Shown here: piece by piece, positions 36,545 through 45,643 of the stretch
Position numbering within the stretch: the stretch's first letter is position 1
Layout: each line of letters begins with the position of its first letter
DNA from: JAMLJG01 sp035327585
GTDB lineage: Bacteria; Verrucomicrobiota; Kiritimatiellia; CAIVKH01
Length of the DNA stretch: 64,000 bases
Reading direction: 5' to 3'
Assembly: GCA_035327585.1 (NCBI GenBank)
Contig: DAOLDD010000012.1
Span: 1-64,000, forward strand
Notes under the pieces: model-generated
The model's input: the letters and a program-made list of their open reading frames with translations, nothing else
Told to the model about the DNA's origin: nothing
Database searches by the model: none
Program-made: the position numbers and the translations under genes

Positions 36545-37369
36545 ATGAATGCTCGTTTAGGCTGGGTGGTGTCGCTTGGATTTTGCCTCAATTTGGGATT
36601 TCTGACAGGGGCGTCCGCGACGCTGATACAGGATGACTTCAGCGGGGCTTCACTCAATACGAACGTGTGGGGATCCGCGTTTACCGGTGGTGCGGCCGCT
36701 CCGTCACAGGCGGGTGGTGAATTGACCACCAGCGTGACGACCGGAGGTCAAAACCAGCGCTCACTGATCTACTCGCAGGAAACAGATTTCAATTTTTCTC
36801 TGCAACCCATCACCATGAGCGCGGATATCGTCGCGCTGGGTGGGGAGGGGTCGGCCACGCAACCCGTGAATAACTATCTCCTGATCGGTTCGTTCGGCAC
36901 GAACACGGAGGTTTTGAGCCGATACTACCCGGGTTCGGAACTTCGGCTGGGCGTTTGGCTCTCCGCGGGAGAAACCAATGGGGTTAACTATCTGGAGGTC
37001 GGCACGGTGCGCATCGGCAGCATTACGACCGCCCGCTATGAGTATTCGGGTGAACTGACGTCCATGTCCATGACGCTTTATGGAACTTCCTATTCCGTCA
37101 CGGCCGAAGGCATCAATGGGTTCAGCGTGGGGTCGGGGAATGGGTTCACGGGTACACTGGCGAATGTGAATTCCGCGGAATACAACGATCAATATCGTTT
37201 CGCGATGGGATCGGCCAATTCGTACCAAGGCGGGGTCACGACGGGCGCATCGGCTATTTGGGATAGCGTGAGCGTGGTGCCGGAACCCGGCACGCTGGCG
37301 TTGCTGTTGATCGGCGTGGGCGGATTGGCGGTCTCGCGAAAAATATCGCGTCGGGCGCGGCGCGAGTAA
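36545..37369 (+). CDS. PEP-CTERM secreted protein, paralogue domain copy A
   Basis: A 274-residue exported protein: signal peptide (about 1-26), one 220-residue domain starting DDFSGASLNTNVWGSAFTGG, and a PEP-CTERM sorting signal with PEP at 246-248, a hydrophobic helix and a basic tail. The domain contains NYLLIGSFGTNTEVLSRYYP and NYLEVGTVRIGSI, repeated almost verbatim in the proteins at 37601 (two copies) and 46864. The fold looks like an all-beta jelly roll; no catalytic residues can be named. PEP-CTERM proteins are processed by an exosortase in polysaccharide-producing bacteria; no exosortase gene is in the window. Likely surface or matrix glycan binding. Confidence 0.82.
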   Translation: MNARLGWVVSLGFCLNLGFLTGASATLIQDDFSGASLNTNVWGSAFTGGAAAPSQAGGELTTSVTTGGQNQRSLIYSQETDFNFSLQPITMSADIVALGGEGSATQPVNNYLLIGSFGTNTEVLSRYYPGSELRLGVWLSAGETNGVNYLEVGTVRIGSITTARYEYSGELTSMSMTLYGTSYSVTAEGINGFSVGSGNGFTGTLANVNSAEYNDQYRFAMGSANSYQGGVTTGASAIWDSVSVVPEPGTLALLLIGVGGLAVSRKISRRARRE

Positions 37370-37477
37370 TCTCAGGCAAAAGTTCCGGCGACTTTGCGTG
37401 GGTCGCTTTGTCAGTAAACACGCCTGGGGTGGAGCAGGGGTTTGGTTTCATGCTGATAGGATGGCATTGGTTTGTAC

Positions 37478-37506
37478 GTATTAATACAGTCACTATATAT
37501 TTGATA
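37478..37506. promoter_or_regulatory. Operator-like palindrome 2 (GTATTAATAC) with TTTGATA block
   Basis: GTATTAATAC (37478-37487), identical to copy 1 and also flanked by AC and AGTCA, is followed after 12 bp by TTTGATA (37500-37506). It lies 114 bp ahead of the five-gene secretion/glycosidase operon. No confident -10 element could be assigned in the remaining gap. Confidence 0.68.
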
Positions 37507-37600
37507 TTTACCTCTATCCGATTTGTGATTGTTAATGTAGTATTAGCCGGAGTGTGGCGTTTGGCATGCAAATCCCGAGGGTAATGGGGGCTTGAGAGAC

Positions 37601-40222
37601 ATGATTTGCAGACAAGTTGGGTGGGCGGGCTGCCTGGTATTTATTCTGGCGATCCATGCCTTTCCCTGCCCCACGGTGGACGAATTTGGCGGGGCATCGA
37701 TTGATACCGCCATCTGGGGATCGGCCAATACCGGCGCGGCGAGCGCCCCGTCGCAGACGGGCGGCAAACTGATCACCACGGTTACGGGAACCGGCCAGAA
37801 TCAGCGATCCCTGATCTACTCGCTGCGCACGAATCTGAACTTCTTTGCGAGATCCCTCACCCTGAGCGCGGATATCGCCGCCTTGGGCGGAACGGGATCG
37901 GACATACGCCCGGTGAACCGCTACCTGTTGATCGGATCGTTTGGCACCGGAGCGGAAACCTTCAGCCGGTACTATCCGGGCACCGAGTTGACGTACGGTG
38001 TGTGGCTGTCCGCGGGGCAAACCAACGGCGTAAACTATCTCGAGGTAGGAACCGTGCGGATCGGCAACGTGACCGCCATACGGCAGGTCTATTCCGGTGT
38101 GTTGACCAACATGTCCCTGCTGCTGGATAAAACCTCATTTTCAGTAACCGCCAGCGGTACGGGTGGATTCAGCGTGGGATCGGGAAACAGCTTCACCGGC
38201 ACGCTGGCAAATGTGGTCGAAGCCGACTATGCCGGCCGATTCCGTTTCGCGATGGGCGCGGCGAACTCGTATCAAGGCGCGGTCACGGCGGGCGCCTCTG
38301 CGGAATGGAACAACGTATCGATAGTGCCGACGCCCGCGCCGGTCTTGTCCGGGGACGAATTTAATGGGGTGTCGCTTAACGCGGCCCTCTGGGGGGCAAC
38401 GCAAACGGGCGTCGCGGCCCCGTCAGTGGCGAACGGTAAACTGACTACACCGGTTACGACAAACAGCCAGAATCAGCGCGCGTTGATCTATTCATTGCGA
38501 ACGAATCTCAATTTCTTTGCCCAATCCATCAACTTGAGTGCGGACATCGCCGCCTTGGGCGGGACGGGGTCGCAGCAATTTCCGGTGAACCGGTATTTCC
38601 TGATTGGTTCCTTTGGCACGAATACGGAAGTCCTGAGTCAGTACTATCCGGGCTCCGAGCTTCGGTTCGGCGTCTGGTTGACGGCCGGGCAAACCAACGG
38701 CGTGAACTATCTCGAGCTCGGAACCGTGCGGATCGGCACCGTGACCGCCATCCGACAGGTCTATACCGGCGTATTGACCAACATGTCCCTGGTCCTGAAC
38801 AAAACCGCGTTTTCCGTAACCGCCAGCGGCACGGGAGGATTCAGCGTGGGATCGGGCAACAGCTTCACCGGCACGCTGGCGAACGTTTTGGAGGTCGATT
38901 ACGCCGGCCGATTCCGTTTCGCATTGGGAGCGGCGAATTCGTATCAGGGCGCGGTCACCGCGGGCGCCTCGGCGGAATGGCACAACGTATCGTTGATCTA
39001 TGCGGATGATTCCAATGTGCAGGTCACGATGGACGCCGTGAGCAGCCGGTCCGTCACCAATGGTCAACCCGTCGTCTTCTCCGTCAACAGCACGAGCGCC
39101 GACTGCACCATCCCGTTGCTGAGGATGGGCGGGTTGCCATCGGGGGCCACCTTTACGGTCGTCACAAATGTTGCCGAACGGAGGGTCACGGGCACGTTCA
39201 GTTGGACGCCATCCGTGTCGCCGGGCACCCACAGCATGCGCATCTATTCATGGAATGCCAGCGGCTCAACGAGCTCCTACGCGCTGAATCTGTATGTGGA
39301 CAATGTGGGCCAACCCCAAAGCGGCGGTGTGTGGAACTCGCAAACCAACTGGCGGATATCGGTCAGTGCGTTGCGCGCGCCGAGCAGCGGCAATGCGACG
39401 CTCGTGTGGCATTCCGTGACGGGCGTGACGTATGATGTGTATGCATCCTCGCTGCCGTTGGGCGGCGGCGCTTTTTGGGGAACCCCGATAACCTCCGGCG
39501 TTGAGGCCGCGGGAGTCCTGGCCACCGCCGTGGTGGCGTCGGGCGGTTCCATGCGATTCTATCAAGTGGTGCCGCAGGGGATGACCCGCACCGATCGGGG
39601 CGTGTGGGGCGTCGTGCGGCCATCCGTGCCAAGCACATTCCACCTGATGTCACCGCCGCTGGTGAGCACCCTCAGTTTCGCCGACGGCGGAAGTTTCGGC
39701 CAGGCCCTCTCGCTCGCGGTTCCTGTCGGCGCGAAGGTCCATATCGCGACGGATGCCACCCCAAGCTGGCTCACCCTGGTGAAGCAGTCCGGGGGAACAT
39801 GGCGAACCGTCCCGGCCAATACCGAGTACACCACGCCACTGAATGCCGGCCAGGCCTTTTATCTTGAGGGTGCGTCCGGGTCCTCCCCGGCGTTCACCGG
39901 CGCGGTTCGCAGTGATGGCACGCAATCATATTCATTGGGTACCGGCATAAACCCGGTGGGCATTGCCGAAGGGCGGCCCATTTCGCTGGCAGCGACCTTC
40001 AGCACCAGCACCATGAGCTCTCCGCCGGTGGGCAATGACAACGAGGACCTGGCCGACATTCTGGTGGTCCAGCACGCCGACGGGACGTGGCGTCGCATTG
40101 TCCGGCTCGAGAACGGAACCTGGTGGGACATGCGATCGCGCGGAGCAACCACGGTGAATCTCCAGCCGGGCGAAGCCCTGTTCTACGTGCGCCGGGGAGG
40201 CAGCTCCAGCGTGAGCTTCTGA
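37601..40222 (+). CDS. Large secreted protein with two tandem copies of the paralogue domain
   Basis: An 873-residue exported protein. After a signal peptide (about 1-22) come two copies of the same domain, starting near residues 27 and 252, exactly 225 codons apart and very similar at DNA level too. An Ig-like He_PIG-type stretch follows (about 470-570; GTFSWTPSVSPGTHSMRIYS), then about 300 residues without a recognised domain. There is no PEP-CTERM signal; it ends SSSVSF. ATG at 37601 is preferred over the in-frame TTG at 37592. It is first in an operon with genes at 40225, 40911, 41690 and 42486. A substrate- or cell-surface-binding role is inferred. Confidence 0.8.
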   Translation: MICRQVGWAGCLVFILAIHAFPCPTVDEFGGASIDTAIWGSANTGAASAPSQTGGKLITTVTGTGQNQRSLIYSLRTNLNFFARSLTLSADIAALGGTGSDIRPVNRYLLIGSFGTGAETFSRYYPGTELTYGVWLSAGQTNGVNYLEVGTVRIGNVTAIRQVYSGVLTNMSLLLDKTSFSVTASGTGGFSVGSGNSFTGTLANVVEADYAGRFRFAMGAANSYQGAVTAGASAEWNNVSIVPTPAPVLSGDEFNGVSLNAALWGATQTGVAAPSVANGKLTTPVTTNSQNQRALIYSLRTNLNFFAQSINLSADIAALGGTGSQQFPVNRYFLIGSFGTNTEVLSQYYPGSELRFGVWLTAGQTNGVNYLELGTVRIGTVTAIRQVYTGVLTNMSLVLNKTAFSVTASGTGGFSVGSGNSFTGTLANVLEVDYAGRFRFALGAANSYQGAVTAGASAEWHNVSLIYADDSNVQVTMDAVSSRSVTNGQPVVFSVNSTSADCTIPLLRMGGLPSGATFTVVTNVAERRVTGTFSWTPSVSPGTHSMRIYSWNASGSTSSYALNLYVDNVGQPQSGGVWNSQTNWRISVSALRAPSSGNATLVWHSVTGVTYDVYASSLPLGGGAFWGTPITSGVEAAGVLATAVVASGGSMRFYQVVPQGMTRTDRGVWGVVRPSVPSTFHLMSPPLVSTLSFADGGSFGQALSLAVPVGAKVHIATDATPSWLTLVKQSGGTWRTVPANTEYTTPLNAGQAFYLEGASGSSPAFTGAVRSDGTQSYSLGTGINPVGIAEGRPISLAATFSTSTMSSPPVGNDNEDLADILVVQHADGTWRRIVRLENGTWWDMRSRGATTVNLQPGEALFYVRRGGSSSVSF
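37679..39000 (+). repeat. 675-bp tandem duplication inside the 873-residue protein gene
   Basis: The segment starting at 37679 (GACGAATTT..) recurs at 38354 with a period of exactly 675 bp. Long identical stretches (for example around 37827 and 38497, and around 38155 and 38830) show a fairly recent duplication or ongoing gene conversion. The period is a multiple of three, so the frame is kept. Confidence 0.8.
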
Positions 40223-40224
40223 TC

Positions 40225-40914
40225 GTGAGATTGCATGCTTCCATAATCCGCATGGCCGGAACGCTGGTGGTGTGGGCGCTGACCGCCGCCGGGGCTTCCG
40301 CCGCCGTGCTGGCGATTCACGAGTTCAATACGAACGATCAAAACTGGGAGGCCGCCGGCGACATGGCCGCCGTTGCGCACTCCGCATTCAGTGGCGGCTC
40401 GTTGCGTGGCGACTTCAATTCACAGGGCATGATTTTCACTCCGGAGACCGGCTCGTTTCACCAGGATACGGACCCCAATTTCCTGGGTGTCTATCCGGGG
40501 CCATTCCTGATCACCGGATTTTCGTTTGATTTATACGCGGACAGCGTGATTCCTCTAGATGTGAACCTCCGGTTGCTGTCCGGTGTGAACGCTTATTTCA
40601 TCACCCTCAATATCTCCGGGCGCAACTGGACCGGATGGGAAAACTTCACCGTGGCCCTGGACGATCCTCTGTGGCAGGGCAATCCCGCCATTCTGAACAC
40701 GGTGACCGCCGTGGAGGTTCAGGTTGCGCGTGGTTCCGCGGCTGCGCAATCCTTCTATCTCGATAACTTTCAGACGCTGAGTGACGAATTTATCCCGGGC
40801 GCACTCGTGCCCGAACCGAACACTCTGATGATGTTCTTGAACGCTGGACTTCTATTGGCTGTTCTGCGGCGCCGCGCCATGCGCAAACGTCCCGCGTCCG
40901 AGGAGGCGGTATGA
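40225..40914 (+). CDS. PEP-CTERM secreted protein
   Basis: A 229-residue protein with an N-terminal signal peptide (about 1-27, ending GASAA), a beta-rich middle (DPNFLGVYPGPFLITGFSFD, NISGRNWTGWENFTVAL) that resembles a carbohydrate-binding jelly roll, and a C-terminal PEP-CTERM signal: VPEPNT with PEP at 196-198, a hydrophobic stretch, then RRRAMRKR. The GTG at 40225 is chosen because it supplies the charged n-region; the ATG at 40252 would remove it. The start is 2 bp after the previous stop, and the end overlaps the next gene by four bases. Confidence 0.8.
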   Translation: MRLHASIIRMAGTLVVWALTAAGASAAVLAIHEFNTNDQNWEAAGDMAAVAHSAFSGGSLRGDFNSQGMIFTPETGSFHQDTDPNFLGVYPGPFLITGFSFDLYADSVIPLDVNLRLLSGVNAYFITLNISGRNWTGWENFTVALDDPLWQGNPAILNTVTAVEVQVARGSAAAQSFYLDNFQTLSDEFIPGALVPEPNTLMMFLNAGLLLAVLRRRAMRKRPASEEAV

Positions 40915-41693
40915 GATTCCTGTTTTGCATTATTCTGGCGATGGTCCTCGTCCTGACGGTACGGAGAGCGGATTGCGGTGAGGCGCATGTGGAGGATTTT
41001 AGTGACGGCGCCAACACCAGCGATGCCAGTCTCGCATACGGCATCGGTTCGTGGACGTTCACCGGCGGGACCGCGCGGGTCAGGATGACCAAAACGGCCC
41101 CGTATGCCTATCCGGATGTGGCGTCACTGAGTCCGAAGGCCTCCGCTTTCGCAGGTGACTGGATGGAGTCGGGTCACGAGTTGGTCGGCTTCAAATTTAT
41201 GGCCGGTTCGCCCGCGCCCTCCCATCTCTATCTCGAACTGCTCGCGTCCGCAGGACGGCTTTACCGGAAAATATTCCCGGTGCCCGAGCCGGGGGAGTGG
41301 ACCACCTTCATGGCCTCGATCACGGATGGTGACGGAGGGGGCTGGATTGCGGTGGAGGGAACCATCGGCGAGTTCCAGGACGCGTTGCGCAACGTGGAGC
41401 GCGTTTCGGTCAATATCCAACGCGCCGGTGCGCTGGCGGTCGAGCACGCCGTTGACGATTTCTTCCTCGACCGGCTTCCCCGCCAGGTGGATGCCCGCAT
41501 TACGAGCGCCGGCGCGCAATTCTCGCTGGATGCCCTGCAGTCGGGAGCTCTTTACACCTTGCAAGCCAGCGCATCGCTGACCGGTCCATGGCAGGATGTG
41601 CAGACGATGGCCGCGACAAACCGGCTCCAGCATCTGGAGCTTCCGCTTTTGCCGGATGCCTCCGTAAAGTATTATCGCCTGTTGTCTCCGTGA
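40911..41693 (+). CDS. Uncharacterised secreted beta-rich protein
   Basis: A 260-residue exported protein with a signal peptide (about 1-23, MRFLFCIILAMVLVL). The middle (about 45-195) reads like a carbohydrate-binding beta-sandwich (VEDFSDGANTSDASL, GSWTFTGGTARVRM). The last 60 residues, LYTLQASASLTGPWQDV onward, match a short module often found at the ends of secreted PVC proteins. There is no PEP-CTERM signal or enzyme motif. ATGA overlap with the upstream gene and GTGA overlap with the next indicate strict co-translation. Confidence 0.72.
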   Translation: MRFLFCIILAMVLVLTVRRADCGEAHVEDFSDGANTSDASLAYGIGSWTFTGGTARVRMTKTAPYAYPDVASLSPKASAFAGDWMESGHELVGFKFMAGSPAPSHLYLELLASAGRLYRKIFPVPEPGEWTTFMASITDGDGGGWIAVEGTIGEFQDALRNVERVSVNIQRAGALAVEHAVDDFFLDRLPRQVDARITSAGAQFSLDALQSGALYTLQASASLTGPWQDVQTMAATNRLQHLELPLLPDASVKYYRLLSP

Positions 41694-42463
41694 ATGTTTC
41701 ACCGGTCACCATCGACGGAAATCCGTCGGCCCACGTATTACCCATCGCCTTGGCGCCGCGACGGGTCCTGTGTCGCGTGCGCTGCAAGTCGCGTGGCGGG
41801 TTGTCGCATAACGGATTCACATTGATTGAGTTGCTGGTCGTCATTGCGATCATCGCGGTGTTGATGGCCATTATCGTGCCGTCCGTCCAAAGTGCGCTGG
41901 AGCGCGCGCGCGCCATTGCGTGCACCAGTCAATTGCGGCAAATCGGCCAGGCGTTCTTTAGCTATGCCGGCACGTACGACGCCCTGCCCGCGCCCGCGGG
42001 GCACGTTGCAGGCGGAGGCATGCCCGATCCTTCGTTCTGGTATTCATCGCTCGGTCCTTTTTTGGGGCTCGGATGGAGCCGGGGGAGTGGACCGCGACCC
42101 GGGGACCTGGCCTTTCAGAATACCAAACTGGCTTGCCCAACTTATGGCGGGAATCGCCTGGGCTATGCCTACAATGAGTTCCTGCCCCCCTCGCACCGGT
42201 CTGAATGGATACCGAAAGTCACACCCGCCAAGTGGTTCCTGGATTCTTCCTCCCGATCAACCGAACGTCTCCTGGTCGCGGATGCGACAAGCTGGTACAC
42301 GGGAGGCCCGGACATGATCACGTATGGCGACTCCTCCCTCCTCGACTGGAACCGCCACAACCGGTCGGCCAACCTGCTTTTTCTTGATGGCCATGTGCAA
42401 AAGCATGACAAGGCCTTCATCGCGACGAACCGGCTGACGCTCTTCTTTTTCGATGTATTGTGA
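41690..42463 (+). CDS. Prepilin-like protein with N-terminal methylation motif
   Basis: A type IV pilin/pseudopilin-type protein with the prepilin peptidase site before FTLIELLVVIAIIAVLMAII, followed by a globular domain of the DUF1559-like kind common in this superphylum. The C-terminal end has LDWNRHNRSANLLFLDGHV, the typical H..DGH block. From GTG 41690, which overlaps the upstream stop, the leader would be 42 residues. An in-frame GTG at 41777 gives a normal 13-residue leader (MRCKSRGGLSHNG) and may be the real start. These proteins are thought to work with pseudopilus-like secretion systems. None of the secretion machinery is in the window. Confidence 0.82.
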   Translation: MNVSPVTIDGNPSAHVLPIALAPRRVLCRVRCKSRGGLSHNGFTLIELLVVIAIIAVLMAIIVPSVQSALERARAIACTSQLRQIGQAFFSYAGTYDALPAPAGHVAGGGMPDPSFWYSSLGPFLGLGWSRGSGPRPGDLAFQNTKLACPTYGGNRLGYAYNEFLPPSHRSEWIPKVTPAKWFLDSSSRSTERLLVADATSWYTGGPDMITYGDSSLLDWNRHNRSANLLFLDGHVQKHDKAFIATNRLTLFFFDVL

Positions 42464-42485
42464 CGGTCCGCGTCATGCCCCGGTC

Positions 42486-44288
42486 ATGAACTGCCAATCC
42501 CACCATCTCGCCATCGGCTTGTCCCCTTGCACGCCCGCCTTCACGCGATTTGCCGTTGATTCGCTTGGGACGGGCCGGCTCGATTGCAATCCGGTTCTGG
42601 TGCGGTCTTCAGTCGCGAGCGTTCCCGGCTTGGAACTCGGGTCGGACCTCACCTACACAATCCATGGCCATCCGGTATGGAGCGTCCAGTGCAATGACCG
42701 CACAATCGTGCTTCGTTCCATGCACGTGCCTGGAAGGGAAATTCCCGCCTTCCGTCTTGTGATCAATCAGAAAGCCAATCATGCCACGCTGCTCGGACTC
42801 ATGGAGCCGGGAGATCGACGGATGTCTTTCCCTTGTGTGCTTCATATGCCGGGTATGGGCTCGCTGCGCATCACCTGCAACCAGTCGGAGGTGAAGCTTG
42901 GCTACGACGCCCGGCGCTGGGTCGTGACCACGCCTTATGTCGAGCTCGCCTTTCCGCCCGCCAGCGCAGCCTGCCCGCGAATGGAATACCGGATGGAGGT
43001 CGTGGCTCTTCATCCTCCGTTGCCCCGCCATGCGGATAAGCCGCTTTACGACGGTTTCCGGCGCGATTGGCTCAGCATGTTTCAGATCAATCCACGCATG
43101 CAGATTCTGGCGAACAACGCCTCCAGCGATCCGTGCGCATTCACCCTTTTCGAGTATTCCGAAGTCGCCCTGCACACGCCACCGCTGGCTGACCGGCTTG
43201 GCTGCCTCGATCTGATCCGCATGTCGCTGGACCGTTACATCGCCGGCCAGTTGGGCTATGGCCAGGTCGGATATGCCGAAAACGGGGAATCCGGTCACCC
43301 CTGCGAGCCCTATGGCGCGGATCTGAATCCATGGGGTACTGCCTGGGCTTCACTCGATACGCTGCCCTCGTTGCTCATCGCCGCCTGCAACTATGTCAAG
43401 GGAAGCGGGGATGCAGGCTGGGCGCGTGCGAATTTCGAGGCCCTGGCCGCATGGGGCCACGAAATGTGGGCGGCCGACCGGAACGGCAACGGCCTGGTCG
43501 AATATCCCGGCTCCGGCAATTACGGCGACCGTCCCAATCGCGAACGCCGTCCCTCAAACTGGTGGGACACCATTAACTTCGGCCACGAAGACGCCTTCTC
43601 GAATGCGCTGGTCTATCGCGCCACGGTCCTGTTTGCCGGACTTGCGCGGCAGCTCGGCCAGGGACGGGATGCCGACCTGTTTTCCGGGAAAGCCGCCAAC
43701 CTCCGCGCCGCTTATGTTCCGACTTTTCTTAACCCCGAGACTGGCGTGCTCGCCGGTTGGAAAAGCGCGGATGGGCAACTGCATGATTATTGGTTCGTCT
43801 TCATACAAGGACTGGCGATCGCCAGCGGGCTTGTTGATGACGCCCTCGCCAACGACATCATGGACCGCATCCTCGCGAAGATGCGTGAGGTCGGATTCGA
43901 TCGATTCGATATTGGACTGCCTGGCAATCTGATCCCGGTGAAAAAGGGGGACTACATCGATCACGAGGGTCCCCCTGAAGAATTTGGCATCCCGCAACGC
44001 GACGACGGCAGCGACGGCTTCCAATTTTATGAAAACGGCGGGGCCAGCGGTTGCTGGGTTTACTACACCCTCAAGGCGCTATTCGACCTCGGACGCGTGG
44101 ACGATGCGCGTCGTATTCTATACCCGATGTTGGAAGGCTACGCCGCTGGAGGGTTTCAGGGTTTTGGTGAAAACGGAAGGTCCCGTGACTGGCGCGACTG
44201 GAGCGGCGGCTGCCACGGCTACGAAGGCCTGCTGGTGGACAACTACCTCGCCCTGCTCGCGGTGCTCGACGACGTGCGGGCTCCGTGA
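42486..44288 (+). CDS. Six-hairpin glycosidase-like protein
   Basis: About 600 residues. The second half has the look of an (alpha/alpha)6 barrel glycosidase: LNPWGTAWASLDTLPSLL, WWDTINFGHEDAFSNALVYRA, DYWFVFIQGLAIASG and a C-terminal SGGCHGYEGLLVDNYLALL. The arrangement resembles GH63/GH37/debranching-type enzymes, but I cannot assign a family. The first 200 residues are beta-rich. No signal peptide is visible, so it may be cytoplasmic. The ATG at 42486 is used; an ATG at 42453 overlapping the previous stop is possible. Last gene of the operon starting at 37601. Confidence 0.7.
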   Translation: MNCQSHHLAIGLSPCTPAFTRFAVDSLGTGRLDCNPVLVRSSVASVPGLELGSDLTYTIHGHPVWSVQCNDRTIVLRSMHVPGREIPAFRLVINQKANHATLLGLMEPGDRRMSFPCVLHMPGMGSLRITCNQSEVKLGYDARRWVVTTPYVELAFPPASAACPRMEYRMEVVALHPPLPRHADKPLYDGFRRDWLSMFQINPRMQILANNASSDPCAFTLFEYSEVALHTPPLADRLGCLDLIRMSLDRYIAGQLGYGQVGYAENGESGHPCEPYGADLNPWGTAWASLDTLPSLLIAACNYVKGSGDAGWARANFEALAAWGHEMWAADRNGNGLVEYPGSGNYGDRPNRERRPSNWWDTINFGHEDAFSNALVYRATVLFAGLARQLGQGRDADLFSGKAANLRAAYVPTFLNPETGVLAGWKSADGQLHDYWFVFIQGLAIASGLVDDALANDIMDRILAKMREVGFDRFDIGLPGNLIPVKKGDYIDHEGPPEEFGIPQRDDGSDGFQFYENGGASGCWVYYTLKALFDLGRVDDARRILYPMLEGYAAGGFQGFGENGRSRDWRDWSGGCHGYEGLLVDNYLALLAVLDDVRAP

Positions 44289-44335
44289 TCACAGGCTGAG
44301 TGGTGGGTTCGGGTGGCGTTTGGCGAAGAGCTTGC

Positions 44336-45643
44336 TTACCTGTGCATGCCGTCGGGCGGTACGATCGCCTGATGCCGGGTCAGGAGCTGTCGAAGGTCCT
44401 TCAGTGGAACGTCTCCGATCGGGATGTGCCGCTGTGCGGCAATCGCGGTCACCGCGCCGACCGCCTGACCCATGGCCATGCAGGATGCTTGCACACGGTA
44501 GGCTGAATTCGCCAGCGGGTCACCGCAGGCCGTGCGTCCCGCGACGATGAGATTTTTGGCGCCCTTGGGAATCATCGCGCGCAGGGGAATGGTGGGGAAG
44601 GTGCCGTGCGCCAATGGACGAATGTCCACCCCGTCGCCGTCCGCGCGGTGCAGGTCAATCGGATAGAAGCTGTAGCAGACGGCATCCTCCCAAAGGCGTC
44701 CGCTGGTGTAATCGCCCACGGTGATTTCCACCTCGCCCTCAATCACGCCGGTATCGCGCACCCCGCATTCCGGCGCGCACCGGTCGATCTCGGTGTGTTC
44801 GAGTCCCGGTTGTTGCCGGAGAAAACGAAGCAGGCGCAGTAAGGCCGCCCGTGCGCGCTGTTCCAGTGCCGTGCGCCCGGCGCTGGTGTGGCCTTCAGCG
44901 TCCGGCACATGCATCTTGTTCTCGCCGCGCGAACGCAGAAACCATTCCAGCGCGCGTGGATCGTGTGCGCCCGCGTCGGACGCGTGAACCCGTCCGGTGG
45001 CGAGGGCTTCCGCCCATGCGCGATTGAGTGCATCATAATCCAAGCCTTCAGGATCATAACCATTCAGGCGGAACATCAGGGTGGCGGGTTGCGGCGAAGC
45101 GGTCGGACGCCTCACCGGATGGCCGGCCAGCGCGATGCCGTTCGCGTCGCCGGTGGCGTCAATAACCATCCGGGCCGTCGCGGTTCGGAGTCCCTCCTTG
45201 ACGGCCAGTTGAACGCGCCAATCCCCGTTCGCTTCCTGGTCGAGCGCAACGGGCATCGCGTGATAGAGAACTTCGACTCCGGCCTGCACCAAAGCTTCGT
45301 CGATCAGAGCGGCATAAACCGCCGTATTCACCTTCACCTGCAGGAGCCAGTGCGGCTGGTCCCACTTCTGGAAGTCCGGCAGTTTGCCGCCAACTTCGCG
45401 GACCGCGCGTTCGACCAATTCCCATCCGATGCCCGCGATGATCTGGCGGCCCCAGGCATGGAACAGGCCGGGCAGGTTCACGCCCGCGCTGGTGGTGGTG
45501 CCGCCGGGCTGTGCGGTCTTTTCCACCAGCAGGGTTTTCGCGCCCGCCCGGGCGGCTTGCAGGGCGGCGGTGGCGCCGGCTGGTCCGGCCCCCAGGACAA
45601 GCACATCGACGCGCTCGCTGGTGAGGCGTTCCGCCGGATTCAT
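44336..45643 (-). CDS. FAD-dependent oxidoreductase (FAD_oxidored type)
   Basis: A 435-residue flavoprotein with an N-terminal FAD-binding Rossmann motif VLGAGPAGATAALQAARAG and the following block EKTAQPGGTTTSAGVN, then DATGDANGIALAG. The C-terminal part contains NLIVAGRTACGDPLANSAYR. This pattern fits the PF12831 group, found beside glycoside hydrolases in PVC bacteria; reactions are mostly unknown. Its start overlaps the stop of the regulator gene (ATGA), so they form one transcript on the minus strand. It is convergent with the glycosidase gene at 42486. Confidence 0.8.
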   Translation of the reverse strand: MNPAERLTSERVDVLVLGAGPAGATAALQAARAGAKTLLVEKTAQPGGTTTSAGVNLPGLFHAWGRQIIAGIGWELVERAVREVGGKLPDFQKWDQPHWLLQVKVNTAVYAALIDEALVQAGVEVLYHAMPVALDQEANGDWRVQLAVKEGLRTATARMVIDATGDANGIALAGHPVRRPTASPQPATLMFRLNGYDPEGLDYDALNRAWAEALATGRVHASDAGAHDPRALEWFLRSRGENKMHVPDAEGHTSAGRTALEQRARAALLRLLRFLRQQPGLEHTEIDRCAPECGVRDTGVIEGEVEITVGDYTSGRLWEDAVCYSFYPIDLHRADGDGVDIRPLAHGTFPTIPLRAMIPKGAKNLIVAGRTACGDPLANSAYRVQASCMAMGQAVGAVTAIAAQRHIPIGDVPLKDLRQLLTRHQAIVPPDGMHR

